DNA from: Spirodela intermedia
Taxonomy: Eukaryota > Streptophyta > Magnoliopsida > Alismatales > Araceae
Direction of reading: 5' to 3'
Assembly (NCBI GenBank): GCA_902729315.2
Contig: LR746264.1
Coordinates: forward strand, 10,509,878 to 10,573,877
DNA: 64,000 nt
The first letter of the stretch is position 1. Every line of letters begins with the position of its first letter. Below the pieces are notes generated by a model, which had not been told where the DNA came from, did no database searches, and was given only the letters and a program-made list of their open reading frames with translations. Below are positions 48,301-60,630 of the stretch, one piece after another. The position numbers and the translations under genes are program-made.

Positions 48301-50771
48301 ATGGTCCTTAATCTCCTTGATGCTATCAAAATTTTCTCTCATCGCTCCATTGGTGCGTAACAGTTTTGTTACTTGGAAAATTTTGAATAGTTGAACCATG
48401 ATTTATTTACTACATATGTCAGAGTACAGTGGAGGCCATTCGGTTTCAGCTACTACTAGCACCACCATTCATCATCAACTTTGGTGGTGATTTAAAATAT
48501 GGTATGTTTTATATTTGATGTCTAAAATTATTCATCAGGAAGAATTAAATACCTAGTAATAAACTAGTTTAGTCTGTTGTACCACGAAGCTTTTTACATT
48601 GATTGTGAAGCTTTTTTGTGTATTGCCATAGCTTTTTTGCTATCTTTGAAGAAGAAATTTTTACCTACATCAACTTTGTATTTATGCCTTTCTTTCTATT
48701 TATTTAGCTGTGGGAGATTTTGATGTGCCTCAGAAGGAGCTTACAATATTAGAAGATCTGAAGCTACAGGTTGCCAGTAGGCGTGTTTGGATGGCTTCAT
48801 CTATACATTATGGTGAAGAAGAAGGTTGAGCGCTGAACTGTAATTGTTTATGATCCCTTATTCTGCTGCATCAATGATCTGTTGTGTTGTGTGAAATTTG
48901 TTTCAGTTTTTTTACTTTTTCCTGAAGTCCAGTGTTCTTCAGATCATAATGGGTGGTTTTGATGTGTTGTACTCAGAGGGCCTGTTTCTTCTCCTTATTT
49001 GGAAATGATCTCAGTTACTACAGATTCTGGTTTTTTGCATTTGTAACACCTATCTAGATGTCGAATAAGAAATAGATGCTTTTTCTTGTTCATTATTTAA
49101 TGTACATCTCTTCGTATCAGGTTCATTATCTGGTTGCATTTTCAATCAGTGAGTTCATTTTGTAATATTTTGTGTGCATTATCAATAAATAACTGATATG
49201 CCTCTATATTTGACCGTGCAGTTGTTCTACAAGTTCATAGAGAACTAGTGAAGATATACTCCAACTTGGTGACCATTATTGTGCCCAGACATCCACTGCA
49301 TGGGCGACAGATTGCTCGAGTATGTAGTGTAATGCCTCTCCGAAGTATTGTTATTTTAATATTCTATCTTTGCCCATGAAACACCTGGACTAAGTATTAC
49401 ATGCGAGGCTGCTGGATGGTGTAAATGCAAATGTTAAGTATTACTTGTTTTCAATCTAGTGGAAAATGCAAATGTGTACATCGTCACATCATGTAGCTCG
49501 GAATTTTGGTTATTTTTCGTTTACTATTATTTTTTCGATGCCCTTTTGTTTATATGGTCATTCATTAGCCTTTTCCATCAATCCTGATTTGATGTTGAAT
49601 AAAATGGCACACCCTTCTGAAGATTCTTGGTGAACGCCCATCCTTATAAGTTATCATTGATTTTAGGAGGCTTCATCTCAGTTATATTTTTGCTATATTT
49701 TTACTGTAATATTTATCTTGAAAGTTGCATGCAACTATCTCCAGCCCTATCAATGACTGTACCTTTTTTATTTGCTCTTCCCTGTTGATCCACAATATTT
49801 TCCCCATCTTTTCGTTTTCATGTTCTTTACCCATCAGCGGAACTGGACAGGTCAAGTGTCTTCACATGCCACTTACTTGGAACCATAGCCTGTGTTCTTC
49901 TAATTTGCTTCTGCAGGCGCTGAAGCAGCAAGAGATATCTGTTGCGTTGAGATCTAACGTTGAAAGAATATCATCTGGTACAGTCATCTATATAGTCGAC
50001 ACATTGGGTAATGATTCTAATCATGCAGCCTCATTAATGCTGCTAAATCTGTTTTTTATTTTTTATTTTTTGGGTACCAATCTGATTTGGAACAATTTCA
50101 CCTGGAAACATTCTCTCAGTGGTCTGGTTTCCTGTGTGTCAAAATTTCACAGGGGAGCTGAGGACCTTATACAGGATTACTCCGATAGCTGTCATTGGGG
50201 GCTCATTCCTACCCGAGTTGTCTGGCCACAATCTCTCTGAGGCTGCTGCTGCGGGCTGCGCTGTTCTGACTGGTGAGCCCCAAGATCATGTTTATAATCC
50301 CAGTATCGTTGCTCATCAGCCGTTCTCGGATTCCAGGGCCTTTCGTCGGGCACTTCTCTCATATGATAAGGCAAATGACGACATTAGAGCGATTGTCAGT
50401 CTGGCAGGTGAAAACATAGATGGTTTCTGGCATCCTCCTCAATCATTAGAGATTATTTCGTATGATTATGCCCGCAACAGGTCTCCGGGAGAGAGGAGCT
50501 CGAGGAAGCGCTGAAGCAGTTGCTCGGCGACGCCGGAGCCCTGGAAGCCCGAAGGAGGGCCGCGAAGCAGGCGTTCTCGGCCGTCTCAGGGGGCGTGGTC
50601 GGGCGGGTTTGGGAGCTCATCACCGCCCACATCCTGCGAGAGCCACCACAGAAGGCATTAGAATCCTTTTGTCTCAGCCCCGACGCTGCCGGTGAGGGAC
50701 GCGGCGACGGCGCCGCCGGTCGCCGTGCCGTCTCTGAAGGTAGACCAACCGTTGTCGGTGGCGGGGAGTAA
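45303..50771 (+). CDS. KDTA: KDTA: 3-deoxy-D-manno-octulosonic acid (Kdo) transferase, GT30 family, 12 exons
   Basis: This is the plant homologue of bacterial WaaA/KdtA, which transfers Kdo from CMP-Kdo to a lipid A precursor; in Arabidopsis it is mitochondrial. Exons: 45303-45522, 45616-45709, 46264-46306, 46992-47114, 48233-48352, 48423-48501, 48708-48824, 49222-49319, 49917-50007, 50153-50272, 50337-50407 and 50481-50771. All phases agree and the product is 488 residues. The N-terminus is basic and amphipathic, fitting import. FHAVSLGE holds the proposed catalytic Glu (residue 75). ESELWPNLI, PRHPLHG and GGSFLPELSGHNLSEAAAAG mark the conserved GT-B core. Exons 11-12 were found by frame: GPFVGHFSHMIRQM, then VSGREELEEALKQLL. 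The open frame that simply reads through intron 10 is not the gene. The C-terminal extension of about 40 residues after AHILREP looks low-complexity and may be non-conserved. Confidence 0.92.
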
Positions 50772-51820
50772 TAACCAGTGGTAGATCTTCTTGCCCGACT
50801 CGGCGATTTTTTTAGGCCGGGGGGTGTCGGTTATCGAGGCCAGATCCGAGTCGGGATCGCGGGCAGGTCAGCACGTGCAAGAGCCCGCAGCTACACGAAG
50901 ACAATAACGCTAACTGTGAACTGTCACGATGACGTCGTCCACTGCCATCTTCTCACCCGAGTCAGTTACCACCACCAGCGCTTTCTCAACCCCCTTCTCT
51001 CTCACACACACTCACACACTCACACACACAAACACACACACACACACAGACACACACACTGTGTATTAAGCTGAGCTGAGCTGGGGTTTATCTGGTGGAT
51101 CTCTCCGTAACTAGGTCGCTTCTTACGTCGTCTCGGCCGGTGCTGCTGTCGTTCTTCCGCCGGGTCCTTTCTCCTTTCCCCTCCTGCGGGGAAACTGGGT
51201 TGCCATTTATTTCTCTGGTTTCCACTCGTGTTTCTCCGTTTGTTGGCAGCGCAGAGGAGAACTTCGCCAACGCTCTGACGGGGAGGTGGCGGCGTCTGTT
51301 CTGTTCGCTCGGCCGCCCTAAATCTGCTCTTCTGCAGACCTGTGAGTATTTCTTACGCCATCGCGTTTCTGTGATCCCCTTCCTTCTGTGGGGTGCTGCC
51401 GGCCGTGGCCTTCCCTTCGGTGTCTTTGTTTGTTTATTTTCGCGGGGATTTCTTTGTCGCCATTGTTTCCAGCGCGTCTCGGCCTCCTGTTTCAGGCCCC
51501 ATTGGATCCGTCGAGGCGATCCTTCCTGTGACCACCATAAATGTCGCCACAGCTGTCATGACAGGGTACCCCACTAAGGCCAAAGAAAGCTCACTGCGTC
51601 AAAACCCTACATCAGCGTGATCTTCTCCCCCAGAGCGAATGGAACTCAAAAGCTGGGAGAGAACATGAAAGGTTTGACGGTCGTGCTGAAAACCTTCTCT
51701 CGATTTTATTTCCTCCAGCTTTTTTTTAATATTATTATTATTAGAAATATTCAATGATTTCGTCCTATTCAATGAGTCGGCCTCGCTACAGATCTGATTC
51801 CGCGGTCGCCGAGGGGCAGA
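50772..51820. other. KDTA 3' flank with CA repeat
   Basis: A (CA)n-rich microsatellite lies at 51001-51060. A 160-codon open frame at 51095-51577 has no recognisable domain. The segment 51347-51415 is duplicated at 32151. Confidence 0.5.
51001..51060 (+). repeat. (CA)n-rich microsatellite
   Basis: Imperfect CACACA/CACACT repeats occur over 60 bp. Confidence 0.85.
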
Positions 51821-51905
51821 AAGAACCTTGTCTGCGCGGCACACGTGAACGATGGCGGTGGCGGTGCTGCATTGTGCTCCTCTTCCCGGGCCACGTCTCT
51901 CCCAC
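51750..51905 (+). pseudogene. UGT 5' remnant
   Basis: This holds UGT 5'-flank sequence (ATTCCGCGGTCGCCGAG) and a start codon at 51853 followed by only about 15 codons with internal deletions (CTCCTCTTCCCGGGCCACGT). The sequence then switches abruptly to another UGT upstream region (TCTCTTTGAAAAATAAAGAG). Confidence 0.75.
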
Positions 51906-52361
51906 TAATCTCTCTTTGAAAAATAAAGAGTTTATGATGCGTGTTACCTTGAGTCAACGCTAATTTAGCCATTTGATGCTCTTATGATTCTTAAAACCCG
52001 TCTTTGAGACTTCATTCACCATCTAATACGTTTCGCGATTGTATTTATAGTTGATACACCATCCAATAGCTTTAGAAGAGGCAGTCGCTAAACCCCAGGA
52101 GCGTTGGTCCCCTACCGTCTTGTCATGTCTAGAAACACATCGACCAGCTAAGGCTAGACAGCATTGTAAGGCTTGAGCGTAGCTAGGCTGTTTCTGTATG
52201 AAGACGGGAGTGCCGATAATCTTTCTCTCGAATTTATTGCCTCCAGTGTTTGATTGAAATATACCATGGGACCTCCTTATACACCGTCGGGAGCGCTGCC
52301 GATTAAATTCCGCGATCACCCAGAGACAGAAGGTACCTGGTCTGGGAAGGAGAGGTGAACG

Positions 52362-53886
52362 ATGGCGGCGGCGCCGCCGCATGTGCTCCTCTTCCCGGCT
52401 CCGTTGCTCGGCCACGTGTCTCCCATGCTCAAGCTGGCCAAGGTGCTCTCCCTCAGGGGCCTCCTCGTCACCTTCCTCACCACCGAGCATGTTCACCGCC
52501 GTCTCGGTGCCGACGAGGGTCTGAACTGCCATCCGGGCTTCTCCTTCCGGTCCATCCCGGACGGCCTCCCGGCGGACCACCCGAGATCTGGGGGACAATT
52601 TATGGAGGTGATCACCTCGCTTGCCGCACAATCCCCCGAGAGATACAGAGATCTGTTGGTCTCCCACCACGGCCAGTGGCCGGTGACGTGCGCCATCGTG
52701 GACTGGGTTATGCCGTTTACTGCGGTGGGGAAAAGGCTGGAGATACCGGTCATCGCCTTCCGCACCGGCGGCCCCTGCAGCTTCTGGACTTATCTCTGCA
52801 CCCCCAGGCTCATCGAAGCAGGGGAAATCCCCTTCCCCGGTAAAAGAAACATCCACAATTAAGCACATCCAGGGGAAATCCACTCGTGTTTCATTTGGGC
52901 CTGCTTCCTCCGTCACAGTGGGATACGACATGGATGAGCTCGTGAGAAGCGTCCCTGGCATGGAGGGTTTTCTGAGGCGGCGAGACCTTCCAAGTTTTTG
53001 CCGAGTCAAAGAGTCTAGTGATCCCATTCTCCAAGCTATTGCATCGGCGACCCAAAGGACGACACACTACAGAGGCCTCATCTTCAACACTGGGGAGACC
53101 CTCGACGCCGCTGAGCTCGCTCACATCATGTCCACCTGCCCTGTCACCTATACAGTCGGGCCCCTCGACACTATCCTCTGCGCTCTGGATCGTTCCACTG
53201 GGAGCGCCGCCGGCCCTCCATCGTCCTCTTCCCCCGGCTGGTGGCGAGAGGACCGTACCTGCATGCCTTGGCTCGACGCCCAGTCCCCCAAATCCGTCGT
53301 CTACGTCAGTTTCGGCAGCCTGACCGTGCTGAGCAGGCCCCAGCTCCTAGAGTTCTGGCATGGCCTGGCGAACTGCGGCCACAGATTCCTCTGGGTTATC
53401 CGTCCCGATTTGCTGGAGGAGATGGACGGTGCCGGCGACATCCCCGTGGAGTTGGCGGAGGCGACCAAGGAGAAGGGGTGCCTCGTGGAATGGGTGGACC
53501 AGCGGGAGGTGCTGGGCCATCCGGCGGTGGGGGCCTTCCTGACGCACAGCGGCTGGAACTCCACGATCGAAGCCATCTCCGCTGGTGTGCCGATGATCTG
53601 CTGGCCCTTCTTCTTCGATCAGATGGTTAACAGCCGGTTCATCAGCGAGGTGTGGAGGATCGGGGTGGACATGAAGGACACCTGCGACAGAGCCACCGTG
53701 GGCAGGATGGTGAATGAGGTGATGGAAGGGGAAAGGGCTGACGAAATGAGGAGGAACGTCGCCGGGCTGTCGGAGATGATGCGAGAGTGCGTGGACGAAG
53801 GTGGTTCCTCTCGCATCCACCTGGACCAGTTAATTGAGGATATTCGGGCCATGAGTCTCGAGACGTCCCCAGCAGAGACAGCATAA
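52362..53886 (+). CDS. Family-1 UDP-glycosyltransferase (UGT709/UGT85-like), intact copy A
   Basis: The enzyme would transfer glucose or another sugar from a UDP-sugar to a small acceptor such as a terpenoid, phenolic or hormone, in the cytosol. Exon 1 is 52362-52839, a 79-bp GT-AG intron follows, and exon 2 is 52919-53886; the product is 481 residues, a normal length. The catalytic His is H18 in GHVSP and the activating Asp is D114 in CAIVDW. The 44-residue PSPG donor box (nucleotides 53491-53622) begins WVDQREVLGHPAVG, contains HSGWNS and ends FFFDQ, with all key residues present. Compared with copy B, exon 1 differs in acceptor-side segments (residues 81-130) while exon 2 is almost identical. 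The C-terminus (EDIRAMSLETSP) and 3' flank resemble UGT pseudogene 1. The acceptor is unknown; the UGT709 group includes 7-deoxyloganetic-acid-type enzymes, but this assignment is by resemblance only. Confidence 0.93.
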
Positions 53887-55430
53887 GCCGCGACAGCTAG
53901 TATTGTTCATTCTCTATGTTTGGGGAAAATCGATGTCATTTTTTTTTCTTCTCATCTTCATGTCACTCTTATTATATATCATCTTTTGCTTGCATGTCTG
54001 AAGCGGAGTTTGACGCTGGTCTACATAAAGGTCAACGATCACAAAGATCATACTCAGTTCAATTAGTATTTGGCACACAAAAGAAAGTCTGAGAATTGAG
54101 TCATTTTAAAATTCATTTCTAATTTTTTTATTTCTAACTTAGTTACCACTTGTCCATTGGGTCAACTTACTTCGTAGATGTATTATATTGCGAGGAATCC
54201 CAAACCCAACTAGCTCAACAAACAATGTCTTGTGAGTAAAGAAAAGTCAGACAGAACCCTAAACTCCCAACAACTCATAGAATAACGCATCATCTTAATA
54301 TTCCACAGAAGACACCACAGTCATCTCCGTCTCTCTCTCTCCTTGAGTGCATGTACTGTAATCTAGCCTTATTATATATAGGCTGAGTTGCATGGACATG
54401 AAATCTTGCCTTTTTAATCTACAAGCAATGAAATTTCTATCAATATACATCATCATGAATGCATATAACTTCAACTCTTTGAAAACTAAAATTATAAGAG
54501 AGTGATCTTGAATCCACAAGATTAAGGAGCTCCCTTTAATCCACAAGGAAGATGCCAAAATCTACTAGCAGCAAGATAGAATCTCAAAACGGAAAAAATT
54601 CATAATATTAAATAATTATCCATGGTGTTATATCGGAGTATACTTTTAGGGAGGTTTTTGTGAGTATACTTTTTCTTGAATACACAAAATTAAATTTTTT
54701 AACCCATGAATGCACAAAGAAGCAATCATAAATCTACAAATCAAGGAGTTCCCTTCAATCTACATGGGAGGCATCAAAATCCACTAGTAAAGAGAATGAG
54801 TACAAATAGTTACCAATAGACCTATAACTTTGGGCTTTTAAATAAGCCAAGTTTCTATTATGACACCCCTAAAACGGCAATTCAGTTTGATGTCACCTCA
54901 AAATATATTTAAAGAGATTTAAATAAATTTTAAATGATTAAAATTAATAAAACTAATCCCTCTTTGAAAAATAAAGAGTTTATGATGCGTGCTACCTTGA
55001 GTCAACTCTAATTTTGCCATTTGATCCTCTTATGATTCTTAAATCCCATATTTGGAACAAAGTACACATCTTTTAGCCATTTTAGGGCATGTGGGCAACT
55101 ACTTTTCGCTATTCTATTTGTAGTTGATATCCTACATCACTTTCAATAGCTTTAGAGGCAGCCTCTAAACCCCAAGAGCGTTGGTCCCTACCCTCGTGGC
55201 ATGTCTAGAACCACTTCTATCAGCTAAGGCTAGACAGCCTTGTAAGGCTTGGCGTAGCTAGGCTGTTTGAAGACGGTAGTGTCGATAATCTCTTCCCCGA
55301 ATTTACTGTCTCCAGCGTTTGATTGAAATATACAATGAGGCCTTCTTATGCACCGTCGGGAGCGCTGCCGATTAAATTCCGCGATCACCTAGAGACAAAA
55401 AGTACCTGGTCTGCGAAGGAAAGGTGAACG
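53887..55430. other. Duplicated spacer between the two intact UGT genes
   Basis: 53887-54290 resembles the 3' flank of UGT pseudogene 1. 54840-55430 resembles the upstream regions at 39.4-39.9 kb and 51.9-52.36 kb. The last 120 bp before the ATG are nearly identical to those before copy A. I see nothing coding. Confidence 0.7.
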
Positions 55431-56952
55431 ATGGCGGCGGCGCCGCCGCATGTCCTCCTCTTGCCGCTTCCGCTGCTCGGCCACGTGTCTCCCATGCTCA
55501 AGCTGGCCAAGGTGCTCTCCCTCAGGGGCCTCCTCGTCACCTTCCTCACCACCGAGCACGTTCACCGCCGCCTCAGTGCCGACGAGGGTCTGAACTGCCG
55601 TCCGGGCTTCTCCTTCCGGTCCATCCCGGACGGCCTCCCGGCGGACCACCCGAGATCTGGGGGACAATTTACGGAGCTCGTCAAGTCGCTTGGGGCTCAA
55701 ATCTATGAGAAATACAGAGATCTGTTGGTCTCCCTCCGTGAGCCGTGGCCGGTGACGTGCACCATCGTGGACGGGCTACTGCCATTTGCGGCGGAGGTGG
55801 GGGAAGAGCTTGAGATACCGGTCATCGTCTTCCGAACCAGCGGCCCCTGCAGCTTCTGGACATATTTTTGCATCCCAAGGCTCATCGAAGCAGGGGAAAT
55901 CCCCTTCCCCGGTAAGAGAAACATCCACAATTAAGCACATCCAGGGGAAATCCACTCGTGTTTCATTTGGGCTTGCTTCCTCCGTCACAGTGGGATGCGA
56001 CATGGATGAGCTCGTGAGAAGCGTCCCTGGCATGGAGGGTTTTCTGAGGCGGCGAGACCTTCCGAGTATTTGCCGAGTCAAAGAGTCTAGTGATCCCATT
56101 CTCCAAGCTATTGCATCGGCGACCCAGAGGACGACACACTACAGAGGTCTCATCTTCAACACTGGGGAGACCCTCGACGCCGCTGAGCTCGCTCACATCA
56201 GGTCCACCTGCCCTGTCACCTATACAGTCGGGCCCCTCGACACTATCCTCTGCGCTCTGGATCGTTCCACTGGGAGCGCCGCCGGCCCTCCATCGTCCTC
56301 TTCCCCCGGCTGGTGGCGAGAGGACCGTACCTGCATGCCTTGGCTCGACGCCCAGTCCCCCAAATCCGTCGTCTACGTCAGTTTCGGCAGCCTGACCGTG
56401 CTGAGCAGGCCCCAGCTCCTAGAGTTCTGGCATGGCCTGGCGAACTGCGGCCACAGATTCCTCTGGGTTATCCGTCCCGATTTGCTGGAGGAGATGGACG
56501 GTGCCGGCGACATCCCCGTGGAGTTGGCGGAGGCGACCAAGGAGAAGGGGTGCCTCGTGGAATGGGTGGACCAGCGGGAGGTGCTGGGCCATCCGGCGGT
56601 GGGGGCCTTCCTGACGCACAGCGGCTGGAACTCCACGATCGAAGCCATCTCCGCTGGTGTGCCGATGATCTGCTGGCCCTTCTTCTTCGATCAGATGGTT
56701 AACAGCCGGTTCATCAGCGAGGTGTGGAGGATCGGGGTGGACATGAAGGACACCTGCGACAGAGCCACCGTGGGCAGGATGGTGAATGAGGTGATGGAAG
56801 GGGAAAGGGCCGACGAAATGAGGAGGAATGTCGTCGGTCTGTCGGAGATGGTGCGGGAGTGCGTGGACGAAGGTGGTTCCTCCCGCATCCACCTGGACCA
56901 GTTGATCGACGATATTCGGGCCCTGAGTCTGGAAGCGTCCCCCAGCAGGTAA
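55431..56952 (+). CDS. Family-1 UDP-glycosyltransferase (UGT709/UGT85-like), intact copy B
   Basis: Exon 1 is 55431-55911, a 79-bp intron runs 55912-55990 (GTAAGA donor, CACAG acceptor) and exon 2 is 55991-56952; the product is 480 residues. The catalytic His is H18 (GHVSP) and the Asp is D114 in CTIVDG. The PSPG box lies at nucleotides 56563-56694 with HSGWNS and the terminal FFFDQ. It differs from copy A in the acceptor half (for example LVKSLGAQIYEKY against VITSLAAQSPERY, and GLLPFAAEVGEEL against WVMPFTAVGKRL). The intron and most of exon 2 are nearly identical to copy A. From about 56825 onward it switches to the version found in UGT pseudogene 2 (DDIRALSLEASPSR), and its 3' flank also matches that copy. 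It is likely functional; the substrate is unknown. Confidence 0.94.
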
Positions 56953-58362
56953 AGCATAAGCCGGGATAATTAATGCCATCCATCTTTTATGTTTGGGAAA
57001 CGTCAATGTCTCTTTAGTTGCTTTTTCATCTTCAGGTCAGACGCATTGTATCTAATTTTGCTTCCATGTCACAACTACGGAGTAGTTTGACCCTGGTTTC
57101 TATAAAAGTCAATGATCACGAAGATTAAACTCTAATTCAATTCGTATATAATGGCCAAGGACGAAAGACAGTGAGTTGAATTGACTTCAAAATTATCTCT
57201 ATTTTTATTTCCTGCTTTGTCACTACTAAGCTAGATTTATCACAGTAAAAATAGTTGCTTAACGACTATAATAGTTGGATACATACGTATTGTTAATGTC
57301 TACTTGTAACATCTTCTCAAATTATTTAGTAATCACAGTATAATTTGATCAACATTAAAGCTTCAAATAGACTCTATTAGACTTATGACCATAACTAACT
57401 TAAGTACTTTTAAAGTCACACATCTATAAGAGTATATGAAATACCCAAAGATAATTGTTGGACAAATAGATCCTTCAAAACTGACTCATAAGATATTTGG
57501 GTGTGAAAAATGTTGCCACATAAACGTTTTTTGTCTGACCAATTATAATATTGAAATTGATACAAAAGCTTATATTACTCTTGGAAAAAAACCATAAATA
57601 ATTATTTTTTGAAATAATTTTATTTCATGATATTTTATTCTACCCCACCGTTCATGCATGGACATCAAGCATGACATCTGTATTGAGTGTGTTGCTAACG
57701 AGACTTAACATTAAAGTGGACTTGACCTATGTTTTTAAAGTATTATGGTTGAAAATGCTTACATTAAAGTTCAGTTGACCTATATTATATTTTGAAGTAT
57801 TATGGTTAGTTAGGATGAAATACAATGAAGTTTTTGGCTCTGAATTTTTGATTTAGGCAACAAACTTATTAAAAGTATTTACATGCTCCACACTCAATGA
57901 AGACATTCGAACTATCATATGTTTGCATAGTATGTAGTAGTTTTTCCAAGTGTAATTAACATGTGTGTAAAATGCTTCAACATGTAGTAGATTTTTAATT
58001 TCTCCCATTACTCAATAAAATCATTAATTTCAAGAAAAACATTTATACTCTCAACTTCAAGAAAAATCATTAACTACTTTTTTGTCCATCTATAGTGAAA
58101 TGTCATTAATTTCTCTAAATTGTATCTAATCCTCTCAACCATGTGTCATAAAACTTTGTAACTTTTAATTTGACATTTTTCATCTTCAACATCTAAACAA
58201 TAATTACTCTCAACTCTACCTACTACTCTTCAACACCTAAAGTAGATAGAATGACACAAACATACCTTGGAGTGGGATATGAATGATATGTTTACCCTTT
58301 GGAGAAGTTAGAGTTAAGTTACATGGACGGGAAAGTGAAATAAATTGGATCATGATGATGAA
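56953..58362. other. UGT 3' flank (duplicated), up to the LTR insertion
   Basis: This is similar to 41455-42560 and, further on, to 29498-30262. It is AT-rich and shows no gene. Confidence 0.7.
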
Positions 58363-60533
58363 ACTAGTGTTAAGACAAGATTAACACAAAAAGAGAAAAA
58401 AATATAATTTTGATAATTTTTAGACAATAAGTTGATTATCTTGAAAGTGATGATATTTAATGTGAACTGAATTAAGATTGATGTGATGAATTTATTAAAA
58501 TTTAAATTATTTAGATAATGATCTAAGATCTGGATTATATGATCTAAATTCCATCATAGATATGACTCTTTGACAAATTAGATATAAAGACAATAAAAAG
58601 TATGTGCAAGGTAAAGATGCAATCATTTCATATATAGGTATTAATGTTAAAGTTTTCTATATCAAAAACTTCAATAATATAGATATGTGAGTAATCACTA
58701 AAAAGTTTTCAAGTAAGGAGTCATAAGAAATAAATTTTAAAGACAATTATGAAATGATTAATTTGATATTTGATTTTATAAAATTGCTAATCTCATATAT
58801 TCATGCATGGGCAAAATGGTCCAAAACCATGACTTTTCATATATAGGAGTGGAGTCAATGAAAAAATGACTCAAAGAGGAATTCAAATCTGAAAACTATC
58901 CTATCAAAGTATCAAGAAAGTTATAATTTTTTTACTCTTTATAGTTACTTTTTTTTTGTATTTTTCAGGATCTGAGAAAGCTTAGCTTGTTAAGGTCCAT
59001 TTTAGCTTGATAGATTGATGTAGTCTAGTCTAACTATAAATAAGATAGTTTGCCCAAAAATTAGAGTAAGAGAGAAAAGTACAATTTCTAAGTGATGGTT
59101 ACTGCATCAATGATGATTCTTTCCTCTTTGTCAACCCATTTTAAGTCTTCAAGAATTAAGGGCAAGATTAATTGCTTCAAGGGAGCTGCAAGCATCACTT
59201 CAATCTTCAAGAGCTTCCTCCTCCTTCAGCCCTACATGGTAAACACCTTCAATAACCCTTAGTGAATATCAAAGAAGATTTGAAGGTTGCAAAAAAATTA
59301 TTTTATATTATTATTATTTCTACCTCAATTTGTGATGTGTGGACTAATTGAAACACTTGTGGTGTGATGTTATATAATCACCTTGAATTTTGTATGTCGA
59401 CTGATTCAGACATTTATAATGTGTCATTGACGTGACTTAGTTGTTGTATATTAAATCACGCAAATCTAAAATTTATAAAACTAGAAAATACGAATTTTCA
59501 GATATTTAGAAGTATTTCTGAATAAATATATCAAGTATAATTCAATAAAACTTTCAAAAATAGCGGTAATTTTTCAGTCGATCACAGGGATGTAATATAA
59601 TATCTAGTAATTATTCAAAAAAATTCTCAAAGAATACTATTTTCTATGAATTTTATACTAAGAAATGAAAAGGAAATATATTTAAAATTCACAAAAAAAA
59701 GAAATAAGGGTGTGGACGTTAGGATGACGTCAGCGCCTGACGAACGCGAATCGGACGGAAATAGAGTTCCACTCGGCGATTCTTACGTAAGCGATTATAG
59801 ACGATTTAATTGATCAAATTAAGATCTGTAAAAACCGGAAGAATCGTAATGAAATAGAGTATATCTTGGTAAATTTAAAATCAATAAATTATCACTAAAA
59901 GAAGAAGAAATTAAGTTGAACGCAGGAAAATAAAATTCTGGCGTTGCGGCAGCGATGCGTCGGCGATGCACTGGAATCCTAGGCATTCGGGAGGATTGTC
60001 GTGCAGTGTCTATGGCCTCAAAGGCTCTCCTTATACAAAGACAACATGGGCAATCTCTAGATCTCCTTTCGAAGTCTAGAGATCAATGAAATGGGTCGTC
60101 GACTCGTCTCCGGCGGCTGTCACCTGGTGGAGCGGAAAAACAACAACTTTGCAGCTCTCCAACGGCTATCACCCGACGGAGAGGACCTAGATGGAGGTGG
60201 GGCGCATGTTAGGGAGCTTCATCCTCAGGTCTGCGCAGCAAGAGGAGGCTCTTTATCGTATTTGGTACGCTTTCAGGAGGTGGTGACTCGTCTCCCGGTG
60301 GATCATCCTCTTCCTGATGACGGCTTGTTCGTCGATCAATCGGAGGTGCTTTACTCGATGGATTTGTGATCTTTTTATCGTGAATCGTTCAACAATTTTA
60401 ATAACAATGCTCCGCGAATCGCGTTGATGAGATTTTCGCCGATGTTCCAACGATTCTGGTTGCTTAATCCTTCACCGATGATCTGCAGGAAAGTTACGAT
60501 AATCAGATAAAAATATGAATGTTGGCTCTAAGA

Positions 60534-60544
60534 GGATTCGAACC
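60534..60544 (-). promoter_or_regulatory. Pol III box B-like motif
   Basis: On the minus strand GGTTCGAATCC matches the tRNA/SINE box B consensus GGTTCGANNCC. No matching box A or tRNA cloverleaf was found next to it, so it may be coincidental or an old tRNA-derived fragment. Confidence 0.3.
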
Positions 60545-60588
60545 CGTGCCAGTTGCCCTCCTTTTCTGGGGAAAGTGACGCGGGTTTA

Positions 60589-60630
60589 GTCCCACATCGC
60601 TTGTGCGTCGAATGTTCGGGAGAATATATA
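60589..60630 (+). promoter_or_regulatory. USE-like element plus TATA box (snRNA-type or LTR promoter)
   Basis: GTCCCACATCG (60589-60599) exactly fits the plant snRNA upstream sequence element RTCCCACATCG. TATATA follows at 60625-60630, 25 bp after it, the spacing of Pol III-type plant snRNA promoters. A T-rich stretch with TTTT runs begins at about 60836, which would bound a transcript of about 190 nt with a CCCG-CTTG-CGGG hairpin near 60799-60810. It lies inside the putative long LTR, so it may instead be the LTR promoter. Confidence 0.4.

Noticed and set aside
50119-50514. 131-codon open frame that reads through KDTA exon 10 into downstream sequence
   Set aside because: Reading through breaks the conserved protein. 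Splicing at 50273 with exon 11 at 50337-50407 and exon 12 at 50481 restores the VGHFSHM and VSGREELEEAL blocks of the family.
51095-51577. 160-codon open frame 3' of KDTA
   Set aside because: No recognisable domain, and part of it is a duplicated non-coding segment also found at 32151, where the frame is not kept.
60091-60369. 92-codon open frame inside the 3.1-kb insertion
   Set aside because: No domain; it lies within a putative LTR and has no supporting context.
60520-60610. Possible tRNA gene on the minus strand
   Set aside because: The box B-like GGTTCGAATCC is present, but no box A, anticodon arm or acceptor-stem pairing could be built; only the motif is reported.
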